Positions 1 to 8,358 of a stretch of DNA of 64,000 nucleotides are shown here, piece after piece (the stretch's first letter is position 1; the number at the start of each line of letters is the position of its first letter). Below the pieces are notes generated by a model. The model made no database searches and had not been told where the DNA came from. It worked only from the letters and a program-made list of their open reading frames with translations. Made by a program: the position numbers and the translations under genes. Origin of the DNA: Halarcobacter bivalviorum (GTDB lineage: Bacteria > Campylobacterota > Campylobacteria > Campylobacterales > Arcobacteraceae); the NCBI RefSeq assembly GCF_003346815.1, contig NZ_CP031217.1, forward strand, positions 2,604,001-2,668,000, given 5' to 3'.

Positions 1-222
1 AGTGCAAAACAAGCTAAAGCAATGACTGATAATGCAAAAGTTGCTATTAGAAATGTAAGAAAACATGCAAATGATAAAGTAAAAAACTTACATAAAGACA
101 AAGAAATTACAGAAGATGAAAACAAGAAAGCTCAAGATGAAATTCAAAAAATCACTGATGCTTATGTTGCAAAAGCAGATGATACGCTAAAAGCAAAAGA
201 ACAAGAAATTTTAACGGTATAA
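1..222 (+). CDS. frr: Ribosome recycling factor, C-terminal part
   Basis: The reading frame is open from the first base, so the gene starts upstream of the window. The last 73 residues are visible and match the C-terminal helix-bundle domain of ribosome recycling factor: [11 protein letters not shown], then a charged long helix and a [11 protein letters not shown] segment. RRF works with EF-G in the cytoplasm to split post-termination ribosomes. The stop codon lies 2 nt before pyrE, which suggests co-transcription. Only the start is missing; nothing visible suggests damage. Confidence 0.93.
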   Translation, partial: SAKQAKAMTDNAKVAIRNVRKHANDKVKNLHKDKEITEDENKKAQDEIQKITDAYVAKADDTLKAKEQEILTV

Positions 223-224
223 TT

Positions 225-833
225 ATGAACGTAGAACAGATATATAAAGACGCAAATGCACTTTTAGAAGGGCATTTTAAATTAAGTAGTGGAAATCACT
301 CTCAATTTTATTTACAATCAGCAAAGGTTTTAGAAGATCCTAAAACTGCAAAACTATTAGCAGAAGCTTTAGCAGAGCAAATTAAAAACTCTGGTCTTAA
401 AGTTGATGCTGTATGCTCACCTGCACTTGGTGGATTAATTGCTGGTTTTGCACTTGCAACTGCTCTTGATGTAAGACTTATTTTTGCAGAAAGAGTTGAT
501 GGTGAAATGACTATTAGAAGAGGTTTTGAAGTTCAAGAAGGTGAGAACTATATTGTTTGTGAAGATATTATCACAACTGGTGGTTCAGCACTAGAAGCTG
601 CAAAACAAGTTGAAAATGGTGGTGGAAACATTGTTGCTTATGCTGCATTAGCTAATAGAGGTTTCTGTTCAAGAGAGGGTTCTGATATTGAGCCTAAAGA
701 TAACTGTAAATTACCACTAGATAAGCCACTTTTTGCATTAGATGACTTTACTTTTGAAATGTATTCTCCAGAAGATTGTCCTTTATGTAAAGAAGGAAGT
801 GTTGCTTACAAACCAGGTAGTAGAGGTAACTAA
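225..833 (+). CDS. pyrE: Orotate phosphoribosyltransferase
   Basis: This is a 202-aa cytoplasmic enzyme of de novo pyrimidine synthesis that converts orotate and PRPP to OMP. The PRPP-binding loop is visible as [17 protein letters not shown] (about residues 108-124), with the [16 protein letters not shown] segment before it. The C-terminal section has several cysteines (FCSRE, CPLCKEG), as in the longer pyrE subfamily. The ATG is 2 nt after the frr stop, and the next gene follows after 5 nt, so the three probably form one transcript. The length is normal. Confidence 0.95.
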   Translation: MNVEQIYKDANALLEGHFKLSSGNHSQFYLQSAKVLEDPKTAKLLAEALAEQIKNSGLKVDAVCSPALGGLIAGFALATALDVRLIFAERVDGEMTIRRGFEVQEGENYIVCEDIITTGGSALEAAKQVENGGGNIVAYAALANRGFCSREGSDIEPKDNCKLPLDKPLFALDDFTFEMYSPEDCPLCKEGSVAYKPGSRGN

Positions 834-838
834 TTCTT

Positions 839-1324
839 ATGGCTAGCAGATGGCGAGATATAAAACAAGGAAATGTTTCTAAAGAGTCTTCTTCTATAAA
901 TGAAGAGATAAAAGACTCTTTTGCCTCTGCACCAATTGGGCATAGAATCAAAGCATTTATTGTAGATATGTTTATGATTATGATGCCTATTATGTATATA
1001 ACTACTTATTTAATCATGGATGGAAAAGATGATTTCCAAGGAAGTGATGAAGCAAGATGGATTACAGCTTTAATTTTTGGATTTATTATTGTTCTTTTTT
1101 GGATAATAAAGGGTCAGACGCCAGGATATAAAGCTTACTCAATTAAATTGATTGATGATACTACTAAAGAAAAGGTATCATTACCTAAAGCTACTCTTAG
1201 ATATTTAATATTTTTAATTTCAGCAACAACTATAATTTTAGCTTTTTTACCTTTTTTTAGAAAAGATAAAAAAACAATTCAAGATTTACTTACTAAATCA
1301 ACAGTTATTCAAGCTGAAAATTGA
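839..1324 (+). CDS. RDD family membrane protein
   Basis: A 161-aa protein with three predicted membrane segments (about residues 41-60, 78-96 and 121-140). The segment GHRIKAFIVDMFMI and the later GQTPGYKAYSIKLID fit the RDD family (arginine and aspartates in the first membrane hairpin). RDD proteins are small inner-membrane proteins; some have been linked to Na+/H+ transport, but the role here is unknown. It starts 5 nt after pyrE, and its TGA overlaps the next ATG (1324), so it is translationally coupled. Confidence 0.8.
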   Translation: MASRWRDIKQGNVSKESSSINEEIKDSFASAPIGHRIKAFIVDMFMIMMPIMYITTYLIMDGKDDFQGSDEARWITALIFGFIIVLFWIIKGQTPGYKAYSIKLIDDTTKEKVSLPKATLRYLIFLISATTIILAFLPFFRKDKKTIQDLLTKSTVIQAEN

Positions 1325-2415
1325 TGCTCTTTTTTAAACTTTCAGCATTTTATTTTTTCTATTTTGCAGCAGTCGGAGTTTATGTAATCTTTTTACCAAA
1401 AGTATTACATGATATTGGATATAGTGCTTTTGAAATTGGTGTTGTGTTTGCTATTGCTCCACTTATGAAGTTTATTACTCCTTTTCTATTTTTAAAGCAT
1501 ATTACTCTAAATCAAAATGTATTTAAAACTGCTTTGCTTTTATCTGTAGTTTGCTCTTTAATGCTTTATGTAACTTTAGAAAACTTATATCTTCTTATGA
1601 TAAATAATGCTGTTTTAGCTGCCTGTTTATCTATGATATTACCCTACTTAGAAGTAACTGCTGTTAAAATACTTGGAAATTCAAAATATGGAAAAGTAAG
1701 GCTTTTTGGCTCAATAGGTTTTATGTTAATATCTCTTGTACTTGCACAATATCTTACAAGTCCATATGTAGCTTTACACTACTATTTATTTGTAAATCTT
1801 CTTACTGTATTTTTTGCTTTTTCACTTCTTAAATATGATGATGTAAAACAAGATGAAAGTAAAACAAATAGTAAATTCTCTTTTTTTAAATATTGGCCTT
1901 TTTGGGTAAGCCTTTTCTTTATGCAATTTAGTTTTGGTGCTTTTTATAACTTCTTTACTATTTATGAGACAAGTCATGGTATAAGTCTTGAAATGACCTC
2001 TTATCTTTGGTCTTTTGGGGTTATTTGTGAAATACTTATTCTCTATTTTCAAGGACCTTTATTAAAAAGGAATCTACTTACTTTAATTAAATTTTCTGTG
2101 GCTATTACTGCTCTTAGATGGTTTATTCTTTTTATGTATCCAGATAATTTAACTCTTACTTTTATAAGTCAAGGTATTCATGCTTTTTCATTTGGACTAT
2201 TTCATAGTGCTGTTGTAATTTATTTATACTCTTTATATGAAAATAAAAAACTTGCTCAACAGTTCATGTTTGGTGTTGCTTATGGGTTAGGTGGTTTTTT
2301 AGGAGCTTTAATTGCAGGTTGGTTATATGGAGAGTATCTATTTTTATATTCTACTATTTTTGCTCTTTTCTCTTTACTATTTTTATACAACAAAAGACTT
2401 CCAAAAGAAGTCTAA
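1324..2415 (+). CDS. MFS transporter of the phenylpropionate permease type
   Basis: A 363-aa membrane protein with about 12 hydrophobic segments. The opening (FYFFYFAAVGVYVIFLPKVL) and the GYSAFEIGVVFAIAPLMKF loop resemble the PPP-like (HcaT/LacY-type) MFS group. The substrate cannot be told. I use the ATG at 1324, which overlaps the previous TGA, rather than the TTG one codon earlier. The 3' end overlaps the convergent TPR gene by 4 nt. Probably the last gene of the frr-pyrE transcript. Confidence 0.8.
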   Translation: MLFFKLSAFYFFYFAAVGVYVIFLPKVLHDIGYSAFEIGVVFAIAPLMKFITPFLFLKHITLNQNVFKTALLLSVVCSLMLYVTLENLYLLMINNAVLAACLSMILPYLEVTAVKILGNSKYGKVRLFGSIGFMLISLVLAQYLTSPYVALHYYLFVNLLTVFFAFSLLKYDDVKQDESKTNSKFSFFKYWPFWVSLFFMQFSFGAFYNFFTIYETSHGISLEMTSYLWSFGVICEILILYFQGPLLKRNLLTLIKFSVAITALRWFILFMYPDNLTLTFISQGIHAFSFGLFHSAVVIYLYSLYENKKLAQQFMFGVAYGLGGFLGALIAGWLYGEYLFLYSTIFALFSLLFLYNKRLPKEV

Positions 2416-3278
2416 GCTGTTGCTTTTAATTTAAGAATTTTTTGTACTTTTTCATGTTTGACTAAAGATTCAAACTCTTGCTCATTTTCAATCTCTTTTA
2501 CATACTGTTCATTTAATTCTATGGATTTTTCTAAATCTAAAATTGCATTTTCGTCTTGACCTAAGACTGCATAAATCTTAGCTCTTTGATAATAAGCGTT
2601 TGCATAGGAATCATCTATTTCTAAAGCTTGATTAGTAAGATTTAAAGCCCAATTAGCTTCTCCCATATCTAGAACTGCATCAGCTTTATAAGCTAAAGCT
2701 TCTACCTCATCTGGTCTAATATTTAAAATCTCATCATATATTTCCACTTTTCCAGAAGGAGTACTCTCTTGACTTGCTCTTAACCATAAGGAATGAATAG
2801 TATTAGTGACTTCTATCTCATATTGATTTCGTTTAACTTGTTTTGACCTACTCTCTAAATCTCTTTCAAAATTTAGAAGTCTCTCTTCATACTCTTCAAT
2901 TATCTTAGAAGTCTTTTCATCAATCATATTCTTTACTTTTTCATTGGTATCTTTAATAGAAGTCCAACCCACTATCACAAGTAATGAGGTAGCTGCTGCA
3001 ATAATATAAAACATATTGTTAATAGTAGAAGTAGCATAATTTACCACATTGTTTGACATCTGAATCTCTTTTTTTGCCAATGTTTCATGTAATTCAACCT
3101 TTAAATTTCTATTCTCTTCCCTTAGTTGTTTAATCTCATGCAGAATATAGTTTTCTACAAAAGGGTTATATAAAGGTTTTTTTAACTCATCAACTCTTTG
3201 TTGAACTCTCTCTTCTTTTGTTGTTGAAGAAAAAAGTATTCCTACTATTACAAATAGTAAAATCAAACTCTTTTTCAT
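2412..3278 (-). CDS. Membrane-anchored TPR protein
   Basis: A 288-aa protein with an N-terminal signal-like segment (residues 1-18), a coiled coil (about 50-75), a membrane segment (about 89-106, IIAAATSLLVIVGW), a second coiled coil, and a C-terminal tetratricopeptide part (about 170-270) where YDEILNIRPDEVEALAYKAD and ANAYYQRAKIYAVLGQDEN show the TPR pattern. TPRs mediate protein contacts; the partner is unknown. It lies 16 nt downstream of the aspartokinase gene and may be the last gene of the ectoine operon, though a role in ectoine metabolism is only implied by position. Confidence 0.7.
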   Translation of the reverse strand: MKKSLILLFVIVGILFSSTTKEERVQQRVDELKKPLYNPFVENYILHEIKQLREENRNLKVELHETLAKKEIQMSNNVVNYATSTINNMFYIIAAATSLLVIVGWTSIKDTNEKVKNMIDEKTSKIIEEYEERLLNFERDLESRSKQVKRNQYEIEVTNTIHSLWLRASQESTPSGKVEIYDEILNIRPDEVEALAYKADAVLDMGEANWALNLTNQALEIDDSYANAYYQRAKIYAVLGQDENAILDLEKSIELNEQYVKEIENEQEFESLVKHEKVQKILKLKATA

Positions 3279-3294
3279 TTATTTTCCTTTTTAT

Positions 3295-4659
3295 TTAGAG
3301 CAACATTTTTTTATAAAGTGTTTTAAGAGCAATATCTGAAACATTTTGAGAAACACCCAGATGAAAAGATATTTTTGAAGGACTCATATCAAACATTTCA
3401 AAAGAGATATTCTGTTGCTTTAAAGCAGTAATTGCATCAACTATTGCAAAAGCATTCTCTTTTAAGCCTATTCCAACTAAAGTAATTATTGAAAGATTAT
3501 AAGTTACATAAATATTATCAGTTTTTAATCTTCTTTCTACCTCTCTTCGTAAATTATTAATATTCCCTTTTAAATCTTCTTGCTCTACTAAAATAGAAAT
3601 ATCATCTTTATCTGTTGGGTAGTGATAAGTATTTATTCCAAACTCACTAAAGATTTTAAGAAGTTCTGCAGTAAAACCTATCTCATCAGCAAGCATATCT
3701 TTTTGTAGATGTATTGCAGCCATATTATCTAGTTTTGCAATTCCTACTAAATCTTCCATAGGTACTCTTTCATTTAAAATCAAAGTTCCTTCATGCTCTG
3801 GATTGTTTGTACTTCTAATATTTATAGGGATTTTGCTTTTCTTACAATTTAACATAGCATTAAAATGAAAAACATTGAAGCCTTTTGAACTTAATAGTCT
3901 TAACTCTTTAAAAGTAAGTCTTGGTATCACATTAGCATTTTCTATTACTCTAGGGTCTACTTCATATACTCCATTTGTATCTGTCCAATTTTCATAGGAG
4001 TCTGCATCTAAAGCATAAGCTAGCTCTCCTCCTGTCAAATCAGAGCCACCTCTACTCATCACTGCTATCTCTTTGTCTTCTGTAATTCCATAAAAACCAG
4101 GAACCATATAATAATCAGCTTTTTGAAAATTAAAGTATTCACTTATATTAAGATATGTTTTTTCTATAACCTTTCCATCACAATAATCTGAACTTAGAAT
4201 AAAACCAAACTCTTCAGGAAGCATAAGTTTAATATTTAATCCATTTTTTTTCATATATTCACAAATTAGTTTTGCGTTATAATGTTCTCCCCTTGATAAA
4301 AAGAAAGCATCTCTTTTCTCATTTTTTAAAGTTTTATTGTTCAAGTCTTTGATTAAAGAGTCAATTAATTCTTTTTTTTCAATACCTAAAGCTTCACAAA
4401 GTTGTTCAAACTTTTGAATGATTGTTTCAAAGCTTTGCTTTGAAGAGATATCTATTTTTTGTTCACTAAAATGGTTTCCATTAGTTGAAATATTTAGTAA
4501 GTGATCAGTTATTTTTTCATCATATTTTTCATCTCTTCCTGGAGCTGAAACAACAATAACTCTTCTTTTCTCATCACTTTTTACAATATTAAAAACTTTT
4601 TTTATTTGGGAGGCATCTTTTACGGAACTTCCCCCAAACTTACATACTTTTATTTTCAT
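3295..4659 (-). CDS. ask: Aspartate kinase, ectoine-cluster type
   Basis: A 454-aa cytoplasmic kinase that phosphorylates L-aspartate, the first step towards aspartate semialdehyde, the precursor of ectoine. The KFGGSSVKDA motif lies at residues 7-16. SRGGSDLTGGELAYALDADSYENWTDTNGVY (about 202-232) is the typical catalytic block, followed by C-terminal ACT-like regulatory segments. Many ectoine producers carry a dedicated paralogue (Ask_Ect) next to ectC, and the position here, 14 nt after the regulator gene in the ect operon, fits that. A general lysC function cannot be excluded without a phylogeny. Confidence 0.88.
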   Translation of the reverse strand: MKIKVCKFGGSSVKDASQIKKVFNIVKSDEKRRVIVVSAPGRDEKYDEKITDHLLNISTNGNHFSEQKIDISSKQSFETIIQKFEQLCEALGIEKKELIDSLIKDLNNKTLKNEKRDAFFLSRGEHYNAKLICEYMKKNGLNIKLMLPEEFGFILSSDYCDGKVIEKTYLNISEYFNFQKADYYMVPGFYGITEDKEIAVMSRGGSDLTGGELAYALDADSYENWTDTNGVYEVDPRVIENANVIPRLTFKELRLLSSKGFNVFHFNAMLNCKKSKIPINIRSTNNPEHEGTLILNERVPMEDLVGIAKLDNMAAIHLQKDMLADEIGFTAELLKIFSEFGINTYHYPTDKDDISILVEQEDLKGNINNLRREVERRLKTDNIYVTYNLSIITLVGIGLKENAFAIVDAITALKQQNISFEMFDMSPSKISFHLGVSQNVSDIALKTLYKKMLL

Positions 4660-4673
4660 TCTTCCCCTTTTAT

Positions 4674-5321
4674 TTAAATACTTACTTTATAACCTCTATG
4701 TCTTACTGTTTCTATAAAGTTCTCATTAAACTCTTTTTTCAAAGAGTTTCTAATTGCATTAATATTAACTTCAATCACATTATCAGATACCATCTCTGGT
4801 TCATCCCAATTTGCTTGTAGTAATTCATCTTTTGAAATAGGAGCTCTATATCTATTTTTAATCAAATAACTTAAAATAGAAAATGACTTCCCTTTAAAAG
4901 TTACTTTTTTCTCATCACTAACCAAAGTTCTCTCTTCTAAGTTGGCTCTATAATTATCTTTATAAAGAAGTTCTTTTTTAAAATTATCTCTATGAATAGA
5001 TTCAATCTTTGCTAAAAGATACTCTTTTGAAGCAGCTTTTTTTATTACAAAGAGTGCTCCATTATTTAAAAGTTTTATCTCTAACTCTTTACTATATTCT
5101 TCTACTAAGAATATTACGGCAGTAACTCTTGTATTTATACCTTTTAATATCTTTTTACAATTAAAGTAGTTATTACATTCAACCATAATAAGATTGTAGT
5201 ATCTTACTTCACTATGATATATTGCATCACTAATATCTTCTGCTATATCTACAATATATAACTGCTCTTCATCTAAGTAGTTCAATAGCTTTTTATCTAC
5301 TTTATAAGCTAATAGTCTCAT
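4674..5321 (-). CDS. Atypical OmpR-family regulator (HsrA/CosR-like) in the ectoine operon
   Basis: A 215-aa protein with an N-terminal receiver-like domain (about 1-115) and a C-terminal winged helix (about 125-213). The output domain is close to what I recall of Helicobacter HsrA/HP1043: GKSFSILSYLIKNR, DELLQANWDEPEMVSDNVIEVNINAIR and ETVRHRGYKV. The receiver lacks the usual acidic pair, and the phospho-acceptor position appears to be Glu48 (YNLIMVE) instead of Asp; the switch Thr is also absent. This suggests phosphorylation-independent action. The gene overlaps the upstream 103-aa gene by 4 nt (ATGA) inside the ect operon, so an osmotic or autoregulatory role is inferred. Confidence 0.82.
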   Translation of the reverse strand: MRLLAYKVDKKLLNYLDEEQLYIVDIAEDISDAIYHSEVRYYNLIMVECNNYFNCKKILKGINTRVTAVIFLVEEYSKELEIKLLNNGALFVIKKAASKEYLLAKIESIHRDNFKKELLYKDNYRANLEERTLVSDEKKVTFKGKSFSILSYLIKNRYRAPISKDELLQANWDEPEMVSDNVIEVNINAIRNSLKKEFNENFIETVRHRGYKVSI

Positions 5322-5629
5322 CTTAAATCAACCTTTCTAACTACCTTATGTTTTCTTTTAAGAAGTAATGTTTTATCTTCTATAACTAAAGAATCTATAA
5401 AAAATGAGTCTATTTCTTTATACTCTTGTAAAAACTTATCTATTAATTCTTTTGCTTTATAAAAAGAGGAGGTTTTATCCAGTTCTATTGCTAAGGCATT
5501 ATCATTTAAAATGATTTTTTGATTAATCACTTTAAATTCATCAAAGCTATAAAGATATTTCATAAATTGAAATTTTTTTTCTCTTGGTATATTTAGATAA
5601 TTTTTTATATAAATAAACTGCACAATCAA
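5318..5629 (-). CDS. Unknown 103-aa protein in the ectoine operon
   Basis: I do not recognise this protein. It is small, lysine-rich and mixed alpha/beta in appearance, with no signal peptide, membrane segment or cysteine. A TTG start at 5629 overlaps the ectC stop; a GTG at 5623 is equally possible. Its TGA overlaps the ATG of the regulator gene, so translation is coupled on both sides. Being locked between ectC and the regulator suggests a function connected with one of them, for example as a partner or input module of the regulator. Confidence 0.65.
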   Translation of the reverse strand: MIVQFIYIKNYLNIPREKKFQFMKYLYSFDEFKVINQKIILNDNALAIELDKTSSFYKAKELIDKFLQEYKEIDSFFIDSLVIEDKTLLLKRKHKVVRKVDLR

Positions 5630-6021
5630 TCCTCTAAAGGATAAACTCCATTTTCATCATGGTGTTCTGTTCCTTTTATTGGTGGATTAAAGACACAAAT
5701 AAGTCTCATATCTTCACTTCCTCCATAAAGATTGTGGTCATCATGATTGTTCAAAGCATACATAACCCCATCATAAATTTCATGAACTTTTCCTGTTGTT
5801 AAATCTTCTATCTTTCCATTTCCTGCTACACAATAAACTGCTTCAAGATGATTTTGATAATGTATATGTGTTTTTGTATTTGCTTTAATAATTGTTTCAT
5901 GAAAAGAGAAACCCATTCCTTCATCTTTTAAAAGCATTCTTCTACTAACCCATTGCTCACCTTCGGCAAATACTTCTCTTTGTGTACCTATTACATCTTT
6001 TTTAATATCTTTTACTATCAT
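5626..6021 (-). CDS. ectC: L-ectoine synthase
   Basis: A 131-aa cupin-fold enzyme that cyclises N-gamma-acetyl-2,4-diaminobutyrate to the compatible solute ectoine. The opening MIVKDIKKDVIGTQREV, the metal-site region HIHYQNHLEAVYCVAGNGKIED (about 52-73) and the ending FNPPIKGTEHHDENGVYPL are strongly characteristic of EctC, and the length is normal. It lies 3 nt after ectB. No ectD hydroxylase was seen in the window, so 5-hydroxyectoine is not expected from this locus alone. Confidence 0.96.
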   Translation of the reverse strand: MIVKDIKKDVIGTQREVFAEGEQWVSRRMLLKDEGMGFSFHETIIKANTKTHIHYQNHLEAVYCVAGNGKIEDLTTGKVHEIYDGVMYALNNHDDHNLYGGSEDMRLICVFNPPIKGTEHHDENGVYPLED

Positions 6022-6024
6022 AAA

Positions 6025-7305
6025 TTAAAACTCTCCTGTTAATTTTGCTTTTTTATCTTTAAATAATCTATCAATCGCTTTTTCTAATTTGTTTAAACCA
6101 TCAGTTAAAGTCTCTTCATCTATCACTAAAGGAGGTAAAAATTTCACTACTTGGTCTTGATTACCACAAGTTTCTACGATTAAGCCTTCTTCAAAGGCAT
6201 AAGAAGAAATTTCTCCTGCAATTGAAGCATCATCTTTAAACTCTAACCCATAAGCTAAACCTCGTCCTCTTAGTTCAATTTTATATTCACCTTCATATTT
6301 TTTCATAATTTTTTCTAATCTATCTTTTAAAATTTTCTCTTTGTAAAATACTGCATTTGATAAATCATCATTTTGCCAATAGTTTTCAAGTGAAACTTTT
6401 GAAGCTACAAAGGCTAAATTATTTCCTCTAAATGTTCCAGTATGTTCTCCTGGTTTCCATTGATCTAAATCTGGTTTAAATAGAAGTAAAGACATAGGTA
6501 GTCCACCACCAATTGATTTAGAAAGAGTTACCATATCTGGATTAATTCCTGCAAACTCAAAAGAGAAAAAATTTCCAGTTCTTCCATTACCTACTTGAAT
6601 ATCATCAACAATTAATAAAATATCATACTCTCTACAAAGTGATTCTAACTCTTGTAACCACTCTTTTGAAGCAACATTTATGCCCCCTTCTCCTTGGATA
6701 GTCTCTAAAATAACTGCTGCTGGAATATCAACTCCACTACTTCCATCTTCTAAAAACTTTCTAAAATACTCTAATGTATTCCAATCTCCAAAATATCCGT
6801 CAAAAGGCATAAAAGTAGCATTTGCCCTACTAATATAACTCTCATCTCTGTACTCATTATTTCCCGTAACAGCCAATGCCCCTTGTGATAAACCATGATA
6901 ACCATTAGTAAAGGCAACTACATTACTTCTTCCTTTTACTAATCTTGCAAGTTTAAGTGCTGTCTCAACTACATTTGCTCCTGTTGGTCCAGTAAACTGT
7001 AACTTATAATCAAGATTTCTTGGCTTTAGAATTAAATTTTCAAAAGTCTCTATAAACTCTTTTTTTGCAGTTGTTGCCATATCAAGCCCATGAACAATTC
7101 CATCTTTTTGTAAATACTCAATTAAAGCACTACTTATATGTTCATTATTATGTCCATAGTTTAAAGTTCCTGCACCTGCAAAAAAATCAACAAATTCCCT
7201 TCCATTTTCATCTGTTAATTTTGCTCCCTTACTTGTACTAAATATCGTGGGAAAACTTCTTATATAACCTCTTACCTCTGATTCTAAATTCTCAAAAATT
7301 CTCAT
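6025..7305 (-). CDS. ectB: Diaminobutyrate-2-oxoglutarate aminotransferase
   Basis: A 426-aa PLP enzyme of class III that converts aspartate semialdehyde and glutamate to 2,4-diaminobutyrate. Visible marks include GPTGANVVETALKLARLVKGR (about 97-117), the DDIQVGNGRTGNFF block and the PLP lysine in TLSKSIGGGLPMS. The start motif IFENLESEVRGYIRSFP is typical of EctB. It lies 14 nt after ectA and 3 nt before ectC in the same orientation, which supports assignment to ectoine rather than to siderophore metabolism. Confidence 0.96.
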   Translation of the reverse strand: MRIFENLESEVRGYIRSFPTIFSTSKGAKLTDENGREFVDFFAGAGTLNYGHNNEHISSALIEYLQKDGIVHGLDMATTAKKEFIETFENLILKPRNLDYKLQFTGPTGANVVETALKLARLVKGRSNVVAFTNGYHGLSQGALAVTGNNEYRDESYISRANATFMPFDGYFGDWNTLEYFRKFLEDGSSGVDIPAAVILETIQGEGGINVASKEWLQELESLCREYDILLIVDDIQVGNGRTGNFFSFEFAGINPDMVTLSKSIGGGLPMSLLLFKPDLDQWKPGEHTGTFRGNNLAFVASKVSLENYWQNDDLSNAVFYKEKILKDRLEKIMKKYEGEYKIELRGRGLAYGLEFKDDASIAGEISSYAFEEGLIVETCGNQDQVVKFLPPLVIDEETLTDGLNKLEKAIDRLFKDKKAKLTGEF

Positions 7306-7319
7306 ACTCTTTACCCTTT

Positions 7320-7808
7320 TTATTTATTAAATGGTCCTATTTTATATAAAACCTCTTTTTCATGCTGATTTAAAAAATCACTACTCTCAAAAAACTCTTC
7401 ATTTAACATCTCTGTTTTATAAAAAGATGCTACTTTTTCAAACACTCTAATTGAAGATTTGTTACTTGGCGAAACTGTTGTATGTAAATAATTCACATTT
7501 AATTCATCCCTTTGGAGTATCTCCATTATCAATCTTCTTGCTAAGTCATTACCTCTATAAGCTTCATCTACTGCGACTTGCCAGATAAACAGAGTATTTG
7601 GTTCAGTTGGTATCATATAAGCTGATACAAAACCAATTACTTTATCTTCATATATTGCAACTGAGCAAACATCCTTAAAATGGGTTGTTTGAAGTAAATA
7701 AAGATATTCTGAATTTAAATCTAATACCTTTGTTTTTTCAACAAGTTTGTAAATTTGACTTGCTTGTCCTCTTTTAGGCTTACAAATTTTTATTTCACTT
7801 ATTGACAC
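7320..7808 (-). CDS. ectA: Diaminobutyrate acetyltransferase
   Basis: A 162-aa GNAT-family enzyme that acetylates 2,4-diaminobutyrate at the gamma amino group with acetyl-CoA. The motif LFIWQVAVDEAYRGNDLARRLIMEIL (about 92-117) is the acetyl-CoA site, and LHTTVSPSNKSSIRVFEKVA follows as in EctA. The start is GTG at 7808, with AGGAG 6 nt upstream; an ATG one base upstream is out of frame and stops at once. It is the first gene of the ect operon and is preceded by a repeat-rich promoter region. Confidence 0.95.
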   Translation of the reverse strand: MSISEIKICKPKRGQASQIYKLVEKTKVLDLNSEYLYLLQTTHFKDVCSVAIYEDKVIGFVSAYMIPTEPNTLFIWQVAVDEAYRGNDLARRLIMEILQRDELNVNYLHTTVSPSNKSSIRVFEKVASFYKTEMLNEEFFESSDFLNQHEKEVLYKIGPFNK

Positions 7809-8051
7809 ATTGTACTCCTTTAATAAATTTAATATATGATTTTATTTTACATTTAATATGTATATTTTTTACATCATATGTGTTAATTTATAACATATGA
7901 AACTTATATTAAACTTAGTAATAATGTTTTTTTATATAAATTTGGATTCTTATAATTTTTGAAATTTATATTCGCTTAAGAAAAAATAAATATTATTATT
8001 TAGAGCTTTGTTTAAAGCCATGGGAAATTAATCACTAAAAAAGGGGCACAA
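7809..8051. other. Divergent intergenic region ectA / fccA
   Basis: 243 nt, very AT-rich, holding the promoters of two divergent operons. Apart from the 22-nt-spaced repeats near ectA it contains two CATATG palindromes (about 7875-7880 and 7893-7899) facing each other. An AGGGG-type ribosome binding site sits just before the fccA ATG. No small gene or terminator was seen. Confidence 0.6.
7845..7896 (-). promoter_or_regulatory. Candidate operator: three repeats at 22-nt spacing upstream of ectA
   Basis: On the plus strand ACAT occurs at 7849-7852, 7871-7874 and 7893-7896, exactly 22 nt apart. The first two copies extend to TTTTACAT (7845-7852 and 7867-7874); the third is TATAACAT. The spacing of two helical turns suggests an array bound on one DNA face. 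It lies 37-88 nt upstream of the ectA GTG. The HsrA-like regulator in the operon is the obvious candidate ligand, but that is inference. Confidence 0.45.
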
Positions 8052-8348
8052 ATGAAAAAGTTTATCATAGCACTATTTTGTCTATGTAGCTTTAGCTATG
8101 CTGTAGAGTATGATGCTTTACAAGGAAAAATGTTATCACTTTCGTGTGCATCATGTCATGGGACTGATGGGAAATCTACTACTATTACTCCATATATTGC
8201 AGGTATGGGTAAAACAATCATGTACCAAACATTACTTGATTATAAGAATGGAAAAAGAACTGGAACAATGATGCAAAAACATGTAAAAGGTTTTACTGAT
8301 GCAGAGTTAGAACAAATCTCTTATTACTTTTCTAAAGTAGAAAGATAA
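8052..8348 (+). CDS. fccA: Periplasmic c-type cytochrome, sulfide dehydrogenase subunit
   Basis: A 98-aa protein with a signal peptide (residues 1-17, ending SYA) and one haem motif, CASCH (about residues 33-37), followed by distal LEQISYYFSKVE typical of class I cytochromes c. It precedes a flavoprotein of the FccB type by 10 nt, so it is very probably the small electron-accepting subunit of flavocytochrome c sulfide dehydrogenase. The mono-haem form is shorter than the di-haem FccA of some phototrophs. The symbol is given by context. Confidence 0.8.
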   Translation: MKKFIIALFCLCSFSYAVEYDALQGKMLSLSCASCHGTDGKSTTITPYIAGMGKTIMYQTLLDYKNGKRTGTMMQKHVKGFTDAELEQISYYFSKVER

Positions 8349-8358
8349 AGGATTAAAG

